Positions 18,220-27,116 of a stretch of DNA of 64,000 nucleotides are shown in pieces. The DNA comes from Roseateles toxinivorans (lineage in GTDB: Bacteria; Pseudomonadota; Gammaproteobacteria; Burkholderiales; Burkholderiaceae_C). Within the stretch, counting starts at the first letter, position 1. The number at the start of each line of letters is the position of its first letter. The stretch is from assembly GCF_004362525.1 (NCBI RefSeq), contig NZ_SNXS01000003.1:62001-126000 (forward strand). Direction: 5' to 3'. The translations under genes and the position numbers were made by a program. Below the pieces are notes generated by a model, which had not been told where the DNA came from, made no database searches, and saw only the letters and a program-made list of their open reading frames with translations.

Positions 18220-19041
18220 ATGAGCAAGAAGGCCGTGAACAAGACACAGGGCGAAGCCGAAGCTGAGCCGGCGCCGGCCCGGCCCGCGCGTGAGGAGTAC
18301 GAAGCCCAGTTGCGCCTGCTGCAGATCGAGCTGGTCAAGCTGCAGCGGCACTTCATTCGCTGCGGGCAGCAGATACTGGTCATCGTGGAGGGGCGCGACG
18401 GGGCGGGCAAGGACGGCAGCATCAAGCGCGTCATCGAGCACCTCAGCCCCCGCGAGACCCGTGTGGTGGCCCTGGGCGCACCCTCGGACCGTGAACGCCA
18501 TGCCTGGTACTTCCAGCGCTATGTGGCCCAGCTGCCGGTGGCCCAGGAGCTGGTGTTCTTCAACCGAAGCTGGTACAACCGCGCCGGCGTCGAGCGCGTG
18601 ATGGGCTTCTGCAGTGAAACAGAGTACGAAGACTTCATGCTGTCTGTGCCCAGCTTCGAGGCGCTGCTGGTTCACTCCGGCATCAAGCTGCTGAAGTACT
18701 ACCTCGATATCGACAGGGACGAGCAGAAGCGTCGCCTCGCCGCCCGCCTGCGCGACCCGCTCACCCAGTGGAAGAGCAGCCCGGTCGATGCGGTGGCACT
18801 TAAGCACTGGAAGGCCTATTCCCATGCACGCGACACGATGCTGCTGCGCACCCACACCGAGGCAGCGCCCTGGCATGTGGTGCGCGCCAATGACAAGCGT
18901 CTGGCCAGGCTGAATCTGATCCGCGACATCCTGTCGCGGCTGGACTATGACGGCAGGCGAGCCAAGCTGGTGCGGCCCGATCCGGCGATCGCCTTCGAGT
19001 TCACTCCGGACTGTCTGGTGAACGGTCGCCTGGCGCGCTGA
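18220..19041 (+). CDS. ppk2: Polyphosphate kinase 2 (PPK2)
   Basis: The 273-residue cytosolic enzyme should transfer phosphate between polyphosphate and nucleotides. After a disordered Ala/Glu/Pro tail, Walker A EGRDGAGKDGSIKR lies at about 57-70, followed by the PPK2 blocks GAPSDRERHAWYFQRY near 87-102 and FFNRSWYNRAGVERVMGFC near 112-130, with the basic lid after it. Start: GGAGG at 18207-18211 is eight bases from ATG 18220 and two from ATG 18214, so 18220 is preferred. It follows the exporter genes by 58 bp and could be on the same FNR-linked transcript. Polyphosphate metabolism fits the stress theme of this region. Confidence 0.93.
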   Translation: MSKKAVNKTQGEAEAEPAPARPAREEYEAQLRLLQIELVKLQRHFIRCGQQILVIVEGRDGAGKDGSIKRVIEHLSPRETRVVALGAPSDRERHAWYFQRYVAQLPVAQELVFFNRSWYNRAGVERVMGFCSETEYEDFMLSVPSFEALLVHSGIKLLKYYLDIDRDEQKRRLAARLRDPLTQWKSSPVDAVALKHWKAYSHARDTMLLRTHTEAAPWHVVRANDKRLARLNLIRDILSRLDYDGRRAKLVRPDPAIAFEFTPDCLVNGRLAR

Positions 19042-19055
19042 AGGTTCTCAGTCAC

Positions 19056-19565
19056 TCAATCCGATTCCGTTGCGACCATGTCGCGCCCTTGCAGAGACGC
19101 CGTGACCAGGCCCTTGACGAGTTCTCGCTGAGCCTCGTCGTGCGTGCGCACCACCAGCACCGTGTTGCCGACCTGGATCGCGTCGCGCAGCAAGTCCGAG
19201 AACTTGCCCTGCTTGCTGCCCGCACCGGCCACGGCGCCGACGACACCGCCCAGGCTGGCGAACCAGCCCAGCATCGCCAGCGGCGCAATCAGCGGGCTGG
19301 CCACGAACAGGGTCACGTTGGCGGCGACCAGTGCCACGGTGCCCAGCACGCCGACGCCGGTGCCCACGGCGGTGCCGATGGCGCCGTCCATGAGCACGTG
19401 TTTGAGCACCTCGTCGCTGCCTTCCTCGGCAGCCTGTGCCGCATGCTCGGAGTGCAGGAAGATGTCGCCGTCGGCGATGCCGGCGCCGAGCAGGTGCTGG
19501 CGCACGCCCTGCGCCTCAGACTTGGTCGGGTAGAGCGCGGAAATCTTGTGCATGCTTGATTCCAT
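19056..19565 (-). CDS. Glycine-rich membrane protein with general-stress-protein features
   Basis: The 169-residue protein has an N-terminal soluble part (SALYPTKSEAQGVRQHLLGAG) like heat-induced YflT/GsiB-type 'general stress protein 17M' domains, a glycine/alanine-rich hydrophobic middle (about 60-120) with two helices, and a C-terminal soluble part (NTVLVVRTHDEAQRELVKG). It resembles proteins annotated as stress-induced membrane proteins, without known function. It is last in the four-gene operon with the response regulator, whose stop lies seven bases upstream. Confidence 0.6.
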   Translation of the reverse strand: MESSMHKISALYPTKSEAQGVRQHLLGAGIADGDIFLHSEHAAQAAEEGSDEVLKHVLMDGAIGTAVGTGVGVLGTVALVAANVTLFVASPLIAPLAMLGWFASLGGVVGAVAGAGSKQGKFSDLLRDAIQVGNTVLVVRTHDEAQRELVKGLVTASLQGRDMVATESD

Positions 19566-19572
19566 GATGACC

Positions 19573-20418
19573 TCAGATGGTTGGAGTGGCCAGGGCGTGC
19601 ACCTTCACACGCTCACTGATGTCCGAGCCCACGCCGCGGTAGCCGATGAAGGCGCTGCCGGCGTCGAACATCGGTTCGCCGCTGACCTGCAGGTATTGCA
19701 CCGTGCCGTTGGTCAGTGTGCGGCTGTAGATATGGTCCAGGAAGGGGCGACGGGCGGCGATATTGGCGTCGAGCTGGGCGCGCTCGTCCGAGTTCCAGCG
19801 CGGCGCGGGCTGATCCACGCTCGCATCGGCGGGAGTCTCCATACCCAGCATCTCGAACACCGGGCCCGAGGTCTTGGTGAACACGCCGGCGGCGTCCTGC
19901 TCCCAGTACCAGTCGGACGACAGCTCGGCCAGGCTCTTGAAGCGGGCCTCGCTGTCGCGCAGCGCGGCGGTGCGCTCCAGCACCTTCTGCTCCAGCAACA
20001 TATTGTGCAGAGCGAGCTGGCGGTAGAGCAGGCGCACCTCCAGCATATTGCGGATGCGGGTCTGCACCTCCACCAACTCAAACGGCTTGCTGACGAAGTC
20101 TTTGGCGCCGGCCTGCAGCGCGCGCAGCTTGTGGCCGGGCTGGGCGGTGATCACCAGCACCGGCAGATAGCCGCCGGTCTCGATGCCGGTGAGCGCCTCC
20201 ATGACCTCGAAGCCATCCATCTCGGGCATCTGCAGGTCCAGCAGTATCAGGTCGTAGCGGTGCCGCAGATGCAGGCCGCAGACCGCCTTGGGGTCCATCG
20301 TCGAGCTGCAGTTGCCGTAGCCGGCGTCGCGCAGCATGCGCTCCAGCAGCAGCACATTGGCCGCTTGGTCATCGACGATCAGGATGCTGGCATTGAGGAT
20401 TTCGGCGGGGTCTAGCAT
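19573..20418 (-). CDS. Response regulator with C-terminal PAS domain
   Basis: The 281-residue protein has a receiver domain (residues 10-130) with acidic pocket DD16-17, phospho-acceptor Asp61 in LILLDLQMPEMDG and Lys111 in DFVSKPF. A coiled linker (LLEQKVLERTAALRDSEARF) leads to one PAS domain at about 155-265. There is no DNA-binding, GGDEF or kinase output, so it probably passes the signal on by protein contact, for example back to the hybrid kinase encoded eight bases upstream. A role as an adaptor is inference. Confidence 0.88.
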   Translation of the reverse strand: MLDPAEILNASILIVDDQAANVLLLERMLRDAGYGNCSSTMDPKAVCGLHLRHRYDLILLDLQMPEMDGFEVMEALTGIETGGYLPVLVITAQPGHKLRALQAGAKDFVSKPFELVEVQTRIRNMLEVRLLYRQLALHNMLLEQKVLERTAALRDSEARFKSLAELSSDWYWEQDAAGVFTKTSGPVFEMLGMETPADASVDQPAPRWNSDERAQLDANIAARRPFLDHIYSRTLTNGTVQYLQVSGEPMFDAGSAFIGYRGVGSDISERVKVHALATPTI

Positions 20419-20426
20419 GGGGGGCC

Positions 20427-22565
20427 TCAGTCGGTGGGCAGCAGTTCGGGTGGGGTGGTCTGGGCCAGGGCGAGATCGAGCGCCTCCATGAACTCATCGA
20501 CCTTGATCGGCTTGGTCAGGTAGCGGAAGAAGCCGGCCGCCAGCCCCTTCTCGACATCGCGCAGCATGGCATTGGCCGACAGGGCCAGCACCGGAATGTG
20601 CGCGGTGGCGCGGTCGTTCTGCAGCATGGCCAGCGCGCCAAAGCCGCTGAGGCCGGGCAGATTGATGTCCATCAAGATCAGGTCGGGCGCGAAGCTGCGC
20701 GCCATCTGCACGCCGCTGTGGCCATCGATGGCCGTCAATAGGCGCAGGTCGCTGCGTCGGGCGATCAGGCGCTCGACCAGGGACAGATTGGCCGGGTTGT
20801 CCTCGACGTACAAGAGCGTGCGCTGCGACGAGGGCGGCAACTGGACCACCGCCTCATCGGTATGCAGGGCTTCGCGGAAAGGCTCGTCCAGCAACAGCTC
20901 CGGTGCGCCGGCCAGCCCCAGCTCGACCCAGAACACGCTGCCCACGCCGACCTGGCTTTCCACGCCCATCGTGCCGCCCATCAGCTCGACCAGCTGGCGC
21001 GTCACCACCAGGCCGATGCCGGTGCCTTCCTCGCTGCCGGTTTCCTGGCCGAGGCGGTTGAAGGGCTGGAACATCTGCGCCAGCTGGTCCGTACTGAGGC
21101 CGATGCCGGTGTCCTGGATGCTCAGCCGCACCCGCGTTTCGGCGCTCATGCCGCATTGCACGATCACGGCGCCGCCATCGCGGTTGTACTTGATCGCGTT
21201 GGACAGCAGATTGATCACCACCTGCTTGAGCCGGGTGCGGTCGGCATGCACATAGAAGCGGCCGTCGATGCGCGGCAGCATGACCTGGATGCCGCGCTTG
21301 CGGGCCTGCGGCTCCACCATCGCCTGGCAGTCCTGCAGCACCTCGGTCAGCGACATCGACTCCTGCGAGATCGAGACCTTGCCCGACTCGATCATCGCCA
21401 GGTCCAGGATCTCGTTGATCAGCCGCAGCAGATACCAGCCCGATTGCAGGATCTGGTCGATCGACAGCTTCTGCGATGCACTCGGTGGCGGCTGCTCCGA
21501 GGCCATCAGCTGGGCAAAACCGAGCACCGCATTCAGCGGCGAGCGCAGCTCGTGGCTCATGCTGGACAGGAAGTCCGACTTGGCCAGATTGGCCTTCTCG
21601 GCCACTGCCTTGGCCAGCTCAAGCTCGGCATTGCCCTGCTGCAACATCGCCTCGAACTGCTTGCGCTCGGTGATGTCGCGGGCCGCCGCGAACACGCCCT
21701 GCACCTTGCGCTCGCGGTCGTGGAAAGTGGTGGCGTTGTAGGACACCACGGTCTCGCGGCCATCGACGGCCTGGGCAGTCAACTCATAGTTGGTGACCTT
21801 GCCCTCGCGCAGCACACGGGTGATGGCCTCCTCGGCACGCTGCGGGTCGGTGAAGTAGTTCTTGAACGGGGCGCCGATCAGCTCGTCGCGGCTGCAGCCG
21901 GTCAAGGTGGCCATCTGCTGGTTGACGTCGCTGATGATGCCGCGCAGGTCGGTGGTCATCAGCGCATCGATATTCGATTCGATCAGCGAGCGGGTGTAGA
22001 ACTGCTGGTCGCGCAGGCGCTGGTCGAGCAGGGCCTGCTCGGCCTCGACCTGCTTGCGCGCGGTGTTGTCGGTGCCTATCAGCAGGTAGCCGATGATGGC
22101 GTCCTGCGCGTCACGCAACGCCGTCACCGACACCAGGGCCGGCAGCCGGCTGCCGTCCTTGCGGATATAGGTCAGCTCGTAGATGTCTTCGATGCCGCGC
22201 GAGGCCTTGAACACCAGCGCCTCGAAGCCGGGGGTAATGGCGGCGTCCAGTTCCTGGCTCAGGGTGGCGGCACGGGCGATCAACTCCTGGGCGTCGGAGA
22301 TGTCGGCCGGGGTGACCTTGTTGACCACATCGGCCGCCTGGTAGCCCAGCATGCGTTCGGCACCGACGTTGAAGATCTGGATCACGCCCTGCGCATCGGT
22401 GGCGATGCTGGAGAAGTTGGCGCTGTTGAAGATCGCGTCCTGCAGCGCGCCGGCAATCACAAAGGGTTGCGCGGTCGGGGCCACGGCCATGGCGGGCGAG
22501 GGCGTCTGGCCCAGGGCCAGCAGCAGGCGCGTGTACCAGCGTGTCAGTGACTCGATCAGGGGCAT
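20427..22565 (-). CDS. PAS-containing hybrid sensor histidine kinase
   Basis: The 712-residue protein lacks clear membrane helices. Two or three PAS domains occupy about 40-310 (ATDAQGVIQIFNVGAERMLGY, TTDLRGIISDVNQQMATLTG). The kinase follows: H-box SHELRSPLNAVLGF with His338, N-box NLLSNAIKYN near 453-461, G-boxes DTGIGL and GTGIGL. A receiver domain with Asp633 (DLILMDINLPG) and Lys685 ends the protein. Start: ATG 22565 (MPLIESL) follows the upstream Crp/Fnr gene by 11 bases; the longer open frame is a shadow. The soluble PAS layout suggests a cytosolic redox or ligand signal. Confidence 0.9.
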   Translation of the reverse strand: MPLIESLTRWYTRLLLALGQTPSPAMAVAPTAQPFVIAGALQDAIFNSANFSSIATDAQGVIQIFNVGAERMLGYQAADVVNKVTPADISDAQELIARAATLSQELDAAITPGFEALVFKASRGIEDIYELTYIRKDGSRLPALVSVTALRDAQDAIIGYLLIGTDNTARKQVEAEQALLDQRLRDQQFYTRSLIESNIDALMTTDLRGIISDVNQQMATLTGCSRDELIGAPFKNYFTDPQRAEEAITRVLREGKVTNYELTAQAVDGRETVVSYNATTFHDRERKVQGVFAAARDITERKQFEAMLQQGNAELELAKAVAEKANLAKSDFLSSMSHELRSPLNAVLGFAQLMASEQPPPSASQKLSIDQILQSGWYLLRLINEILDLAMIESGKVSISQESMSLTEVLQDCQAMVEPQARKRGIQVMLPRIDGRFYVHADRTRLKQVVINLLSNAIKYNRDGGAVIVQCGMSAETRVRLSIQDTGIGLSTDQLAQMFQPFNRLGQETGSEEGTGIGLVVTRQLVELMGGTMGVESQVGVGSVFWVELGLAGAPELLLDEPFREALHTDEAVVQLPPSSQRTLLYVEDNPANLSLVERLIARRSDLRLLTAIDGHSGVQMARSFAPDLILMDINLPGLSGFGALAMLQNDRATAHIPVLALSANAMLRDVEKGLAAGFFRYLTKPIKVDEFMEALDLALAQTTPPELLPTD

Positions 22566-22576
22566 GTTCAGTGTTT

Positions 22577-23308
22577 CTAGCGTTGCCTGACGTCGCACAG
22601 CAGGCGCGCCAGTTCCTTCTTGACGACGCCGTAGCATTCGCAGACCCGACCCTCCAGGCCGGCCCGGTCCACCACGGTGATATGGCCGCGGCGGTAGCGG
22701 ATGAAACCCTGGGTCTGCAAGTGGCTGGCCGCCTCGGACACCCCCTCGCGGCGCACGCCCAGGGTGCTGGCGATCAGGTCGTGGGTGATGGTCAGCTCGT
22801 TGCCGGGCAGGCGGTCCAGGGTGAATAGCAGCCAGCGGCACAGCTGCTGCGACAAGGAGTGGTGGCGGTTGCAGGCGGCCGTCTGCGCCATCTGCGTGAT
22901 CAGGGCCTGGGTGTAGCGCAGCAGCAGGCGCAGCACCGGCCCGGTGCGCTTGAACTCGTCCATCAGCAGGGCCGAACCCAGCCGGTAGCCATGGCCACCC
23001 GTCTGCACCACCGCGCGGCTGGGCGTGGAGTTGCCACCCATGAACAGCGATATGCCCAGCATGCCCTCGTTGCCGACGCCGGCGATCTCCGACGAGCCGC
23101 CGTTCTCCAGCACATAGTGCAGCGAGACGATGGCCGTGGTCGGGAAATAGACGTGACGCTGCTTGCCGCCCGACTCATAGAGCACCTCGCCCAGCGGCAT
23201 GGTGATCAACTCCAGCTGCGGGGCCAGACGGTCGAACTCGGCATCCAGCAGGGCGGCCAGCAGATGATTCTGGTTCGGATTGTGGGTGCCGGACAGGTCA
23301 GGGGTCAT
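22577..23308 (-). CDS. Crp/Fnr family transcription regulator (paralog 1)
   Basis: This 243-residue protein has a cyclic-nucleotide-type sensor domain (about 20-140; ITMPLGEVLYESGGK, YFPTTAIVSL) and a C-terminal winged helix (about 165-230) with recognition helix LGVRREGVSEAASHL. It lacks the Cys cluster of true FNR, so it should not sense oxygen by an Fe-S centre. It is closely similar to the protein at 34215. It is the first gene of a four-gene operon with the kinase and the response regulator. The palindrome at 23437-23458 lies 128 bp upstream of its start and could be its own operator. Confidence 0.9.
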   Translation of the reverse strand: MTPDLSGTHNPNQNHLLAALLDAEFDRLAPQLELITMPLGEVLYESGGKQRHVYFPTTAIVSLHYVLENGGSSEIAGVGNEGMLGISLFMGGNSTPSRAVVQTGGHGYRLGSALLMDEFKRTGPVLRLLLRYTQALITQMAQTAACNRHHSLSQQLCRWLLFTLDRLPGNELTITHDLIASTLGVRREGVSEAASHLQTQGFIRYRRGHITVVDRAGLEGRVCECYGVVKKELARLLCDVRQR

Positions 23309-23436
23309 GGCTTGCGTGGCGTGGCTGGCGTAGGAGTCGGGCGCCAGCAGCAGGGCCTGGGCATGGCGGCAGCGCCGCGCCTCGGGAGGGGCATGGCTCT
23401 GTGCCTGAGCTCACCCTAGGGCCCAGGCTTGGACCT

Positions 23437-23458
23437 GTCTGTACGCTGGCGTACACAG
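23437..23458. promoter_or_regulatory. Candidate Crp/Fnr-type operator, site c
   Basis: GTCTGTACGCTGGCGTACACAG contains the perfect dyad TGTACGC-TG-GCGTACA and matches 16 of 18 fixed positions of the shared palindrome. The half-site geometry TGTAC-N6-GTACA is that of Crp/Fnr proteins. It lies between the divergent Crp/Fnr operon (start 23308) and the exporter operon (start 23596). The rest of this 287-bp region holds no gene. Confidence 0.55.
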
Positions 23459-23595
23459 CAGCCGGACACATTCCGGCAACGAAGCAGCAATGAGGCCGGC
23501 CCATGCTGAGCCCCATGATGAAATATGCGTTGGCGCACAGACCGGTTGGCCCCCGGCTGGCAGACTTGAAGCGTCGGCACTCTGAGAGGACATCC

Positions 23596-25014
23596 ATGAC
23601 ACTGCACGGTATGGTGACCGGCCTGCTGCTGCTGGGCCTGGGGGCCTGCTCCAGCCTGCCGAGCGGCCTACCGGCCGGCGGTGGCGTGCAAGTGCCCACG
23701 GCCTGGGTTGAATCAGCCGCGTCGGCCCGCTCCACGCCGCTGGCCCGGTGGTGGCTGCGTTTCAATGATCCGCTGCTGGCCGCGCTGATAGCCGAGGCCC
23801 TGGACGCCAACCGCTCGGTGAAAAGCGCGGTGGCCGCACTGCGCCAGGCCCGCGCTTTGGGCGATGTGCAGACGGCCGGCCTCGGTCCGTCGCTGGGCCT
23901 CAGCGCCTCGGCCCAGCGCAATTACTCTGGCGCCAGCCGCAGCAGCAGCAATGGCTTTCGTGCCGGGCTGGATGCCGGCTGGGAGCCCGACCTGTTTGGC
24001 GGCCAGCGCGCGGGCGTCAGTGCGGCCGACGCCGACACGGCGGCCAGCCTGGCCAGCCTCGGCGACGTGCAGGTGTCGGTGGCAGCCGAGCTGGCCCTGA
24101 ACTATCTGCAACTGCGCGGGCTGCAGGCGCGCCTGCTGATTGCCCAGGCCAGCCTGGCCAGCCAGCAGGAGACCTTGCAGCTGACCGATTGGCGCGCCGA
24201 GGCCGGCCTGGTGGGTTCGCTTGAGCTGGAGCAGGCCCGTGCCGCCGTGGCGCAGACCCAGGCGCAACTGCCGGCCCTGCAGGCGGCGGCACTGCAGACC
24301 GAGCATGCGATTGCGGTGCTGACCGGCCAGGCACCGGCCGCGCTGCACGGGCGCCTGGTGGCGGTCGAGCGCACGCCACAGGCCAGCGATGACCTGGTGC
24401 TGGCCTTCCCGGCCGAGACGCTGCGCCAGCGCCCCGATGTGCGTGCCGCCGAGGCTCGCGTTGCCGCCGCCTGGGCCCGGATGCGGCAAGCCGATGCGGC
24501 GCGCTATCCGAGCTTCCAGCTGAGCGGCTCGCTGGGCCTGAGTTCGCTGGCCCTGGGCTCGCTGACCAGCGGGTCCTCGGTGGCGGCCGGCCTGCTGGGC
24601 AGTGTCTCGGCCTCGCTGTTCGACGGCGGCGCGGCGCGGGCCCGGGTGCGGGCCCAGGAGGCCGGGTTCGACCAGGTGCAGTCGACCTATGAGGCCACCG
24701 TGCTGGCGGCGCTGCAGGAGGTGGAGGACGCGCTGGTCGCCCTGCGCCATGACCGCGAGCGCCTGCAATACCTGCGCGCCGCCGCCGAGTCGGCGCAGAG
24801 CGCCGCCCTGCTGGCCCGCCAGCGCTACAGCAGCGGCCTGGTGGACTTCCAGGTCGTGCTGGAGACGCAGCGCAATGCGCTCGGCACCCAAGACAGCGTC
24901 GCCAACCTGCTGGCCACCCTCAACACCGACCATGTGCGTCTGTACAAGGCGCTGGGTGGTGGCTGGGTGCCCGACCAAGACAACACGATCCGCGTATCGC
25001 CCGCCAAGCCATGA
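23596..25014 (+). CDS. TolC/NodT-type outer-membrane efflux lipoprotein
   Basis: The 472-residue protein has a lipobox LLLLGLGAC (Cys about residue 18) and two outer-membrane-efflux-protein repeats, with WWLRFNDPLLAALIAEALDANRS (split here at about 50-72), then RAGLDAGWEPDLFGGQRA near 122-139 and FPAETLRQRPDVRAAEARVA near 268-287. It should form the trimeric channel for the adaptor/ATPase/permease encoded next. ATG 23596 was chosen because it follows GAGAGGA and starts the signal peptide; an ATG at 23503 would add 31 unlikely residues. Its stop overlaps the next start. Confidence 0.9.
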   Translation: MTLHGMVTGLLLLGLGACSSLPSGLPAGGGVQVPTAWVESAASARSTPLARWWLRFNDPLLAALIAEALDANRSVKSAVAALRQARALGDVQTAGLGPSLGLSASAQRNYSGASRSSSNGFRAGLDAGWEPDLFGGQRAGVSAADADTAASLASLGDVQVSVAAELALNYLQLRGLQARLLIAQASLASQQETLQLTDWRAEAGLVGSLELEQARAAVAQTQAQLPALQAAALQTEHAIAVLTGQAPAALHGRLVAVERTPQASDDLVLAFPAETLRQRPDVRAAEARVAAAWARMRQADAARYPSFQLSGSLGLSSLALGSLTSGSSVAAGLLGSVSASLFDGGAARARVRAQEAGFDQVQSTYEATVLAALQEVEDALVALRHDRERLQYLRAAAESAQSAALLARQRYSSGLVDFQVVLETQRNALGTQDSVANLLATLNTDHVRLYKALGGGWVPDQDNTIRVSPAKP

Positions 25015-26357
25015 ACATGCCCTCGTCGACCCCACCCAAGCCCGTCACCCCGCCGGCCGCTGGCGATATTGCCACCCTGCTGGACGATCCCGGGCGGCAG
25101 CCCTGGTGGCGGCGCTGGACCCTCTGGCTGGGCCTCGCGCTGCTGATGGCGGCGGGAGCCGGCTGGTACTTCTGGCAGCGGCAGCAGGCCAGCGATGCCG
25201 CGCCCGCCTACACCACCGAAGCGGTGACCCGTGGTGACCTGACCCTGTCGGTCACCGCCAACGGCACCTTGCAGCCCACGCGGGCGGTGAACATCGGCAG
25301 CGAGCTGTCGGGCACGATCAGCAGCGTGCTGGTGGATGTGAACGACCGCGTCAAGAAGGGTCAGGTCCTGGTGCGGCTGGACACGGCCAAGCTGTCCGGC
25401 CAGATCGCCCGCTCGCGCGCCTCGCTGGCCGCCGCCCAGGCCAGGGTGCTGCAGGCCGCCGCGACCGTGAAGGAGGCGCGCAGCAATCTGGCCCGGCTGG
25501 AGGAGGTGGCGCGCCTGTCGGGCGGCAAGGTGCCGTCCAAGGCCGAGCTGGACAGCGGCCGCGCCGGCCTGGACCGGGCCGTCGCCGATGAAACCAGTGC
25601 CCGCGCCGGTGTCGCCGACGCGCAGGCGGCACTGGGCACCGACGAGATCAATCTGTCCAAGGCCTCGATCCAGTCGCCGATCGACGGCGTGGTGCTGACC
25701 CGCTCGGTGGAACCGGGCAACGCGGTGGCCGCTTCGCTGCAGGCCGTGACCCTGTTCGCTATCGCCGAGGACCTGGCCAAGCTCAGGCTGCAGGTGAATG
25801 TGGACGAGGCCGATGTCGGCTCGGTGCAGGTCGGCCAGAAGGCCAGCTTCACCGTCAGCGCCTACCCCAGCCGCCAATACCCGGCCAAGGTGACGCGCGT
25901 CGCCTTCGGGTCCACCACCACCGACAACGTGGTGACCTACATCACCTATCTGGAGGTCGACAACACCGACCTCAGCTTGCGCCCGGGCATGACGGCCACC
26001 GCCACGATTGCCGCCCGGCAGGCCAGCGATGTGCTGCTGGTGCCCAGCAGCGCCCTGCGCTTCAACCCGGCTGCTGCGGCGGCCAAGCAGGCGGCGGCCG
26101 CCAGCAACAGCGGCAGCCTGGTTTCCAAGCTGATGCCGCAACGGCCCGGTGGCCAGGGCCAGCGCCGCGCCGGTGGCAATGGTGGAGGGCAGGGCGGCTC
26201 GGCCAAGCGCCAGGTCTGGGTCTTGCGCGACGGCCAGGCGGTGGCGGTCGCCGTCACTGCCGGCATCAGCGACGGCCGCCTGACCGAGGTCACGAGCCCG
26301 GAGTTGAAGGTCGGCATGGCGGTGATCACCGACCAGCGCAGTGGGGCTTTGAGGTGA
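25011..26357 (+). CDS. MacA-type periplasmic adaptor protein
   Basis: The 448-residue protein has an N-terminal membrane anchor (about 37-55, LWLGLALLMAAGAGWYFW), lipoyl halves (GTISSVLVDVNDRVKKGQVL near 102-121; SPIDGVVLTRSVEPGNAVAA near 222-241), a helical hairpin between them and a beta-barrel/membrane-proximal region. Near residues 360-395 is an insertion rich in Gly, Gln and Arg (RPGGQGQRRAGGNGGGQGG), unusual for the family and probably disordered. It bridges the MacB-like inner-membrane parts and the TolC-like channel. Confidence 0.9.
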   Translation: MNMPSSTPPKPVTPPAAGDIATLLDDPGRQPWWRRWTLWLGLALLMAAGAGWYFWQRQQASDAAPAYTTEAVTRGDLTLSVTANGTLQPTRAVNIGSELSGTISSVLVDVNDRVKKGQVLVRLDTAKLSGQIARSRASLAAAQARVLQAAATVKEARSNLARLEEVARLSGGKVPSKAELDSGRAGLDRAVADETSARAGVADAQAALGTDEINLSKASIQSPIDGVVLTRSVEPGNAVAASLQAVTLFAIAEDLAKLRLQVNVDEADVGSVQVGQKASFTVSAYPSRQYPAKVTRVAFGSTTTDNVVTYITYLEVDNTDLSLRPGMTATATIAARQASDVLLVPSSALRFNPAAAAAKQAAAASNSGSLVSKLMPQRPGGQGQRRAGGNGGGQGGSAKRQVWVLRDGQAVAVAVTAGISDGRLTEVTSPELKVGMAVITDQRSGALR

Positions 26358-27106
26358 GCGAGGCGGTCGACAAGCTGCCGCTGATACGCCTGCGCGGCAT
26401 CACCAAGGTCTATGGCGAGGGCCAGGCGCAGCTGATGGCGCTGAAGGGCATTGATCTGGACATCCACGCCGGCGAGTTCATTGCCGTGATGGGCCCCAGC
26501 GGCTCGGGCAAGTCGACGGCGATGAACACCCTCGGCTGCCTGGATACGCCGAGCGCGGGCGAGTATCTGTTCCAGGGCGTGCATGTCGAGCGGCTGTCGC
26601 GCGACCAGCGGGCGCGGCTGCGGCGGCGCTTCCTGGGCTTCGTGTTCCAGGGCTATAACCTGCTGGCCCGCACCTCGGCGCAGGAGAACGTCGAGCTGCC
26701 GCTGCTCTACCGCGGCGAGAGCGCGGCGATGCGCCGACAGGCGGCCCAGGAGGCGCTGGCTTCGGTCGGCCTGGCCGGCTGGGAGACGCACACGCCGGCC
26801 GAGCTGTCCGGGGGGCAGCAGCAGCGCGTGGCGATCGCGCGCGCCATCGTCACCCAGCCCGCCGTGTTGCTGGCCGACGAGCCGACCGGCAATCTGGACA
26901 CGGCGCGCAGCCGCGAGATCATGGACCTGATACGGATGCTCAATGTGCAACGCGGCATCACCGTGGTGATGGTCACCCACGAGCCCGATATGGCGGCCTA
27001 TGCGCGCCGCCTGGTGCGCTTCGTCGATGGCGAGATCGCCAGCGACGAGCCCAACCCGCATCCGGTCGGCGAAGGCGCCGACACGAGCGTGGCCCTGCCG
27101 GCCTGA
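26354..27106 (+). CDS. MacB-type ABC exporter ATPase (separate subunit)
   Basis: The 250-residue ATPase has Walker [13 protein letters not shown] near residues 47-58, signature [14 protein letters not shown] near 151-164 and Walker [13 protein letters not shown] near 173-184. In E. coli MacB the ATPase is fused to the permease; here it is a separate protein. It starts with GTG at 26354 (GTGA overlap with the adaptor gene). The permease follows 10 bp downstream. Confidence 0.92.
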   Translation: MSEAVDKLPLIRLRGITKVYGEGQAQLMALKGIDLDIHAGEFIAVMGPSGSGKSTAMNTLGCLDTPSAGEYLFQGVHVERLSRDQRARLRRRFLGFVFQGYNLLARTSAQENVELPLLYRGESAAMRRQAAQEALASVGLAGWETHTPAELSGGQQQRVAIARAIVTQPAVLLADEPTGNLDTARSREIMDLIRMLNVQRGITVVMVTHEPDMAAYARRLVRFVDGEIASDEPNPHPVGEGADTSVALPA

Positions 27107-27116
27107 GGAACCCACG

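Noticed and set aside
20862-22550. 562-codon plus-strand frame opposite the histidine kinase
   Set aside because: Antisense shadow; the kinase boxes on the minus strand are unambiguous.
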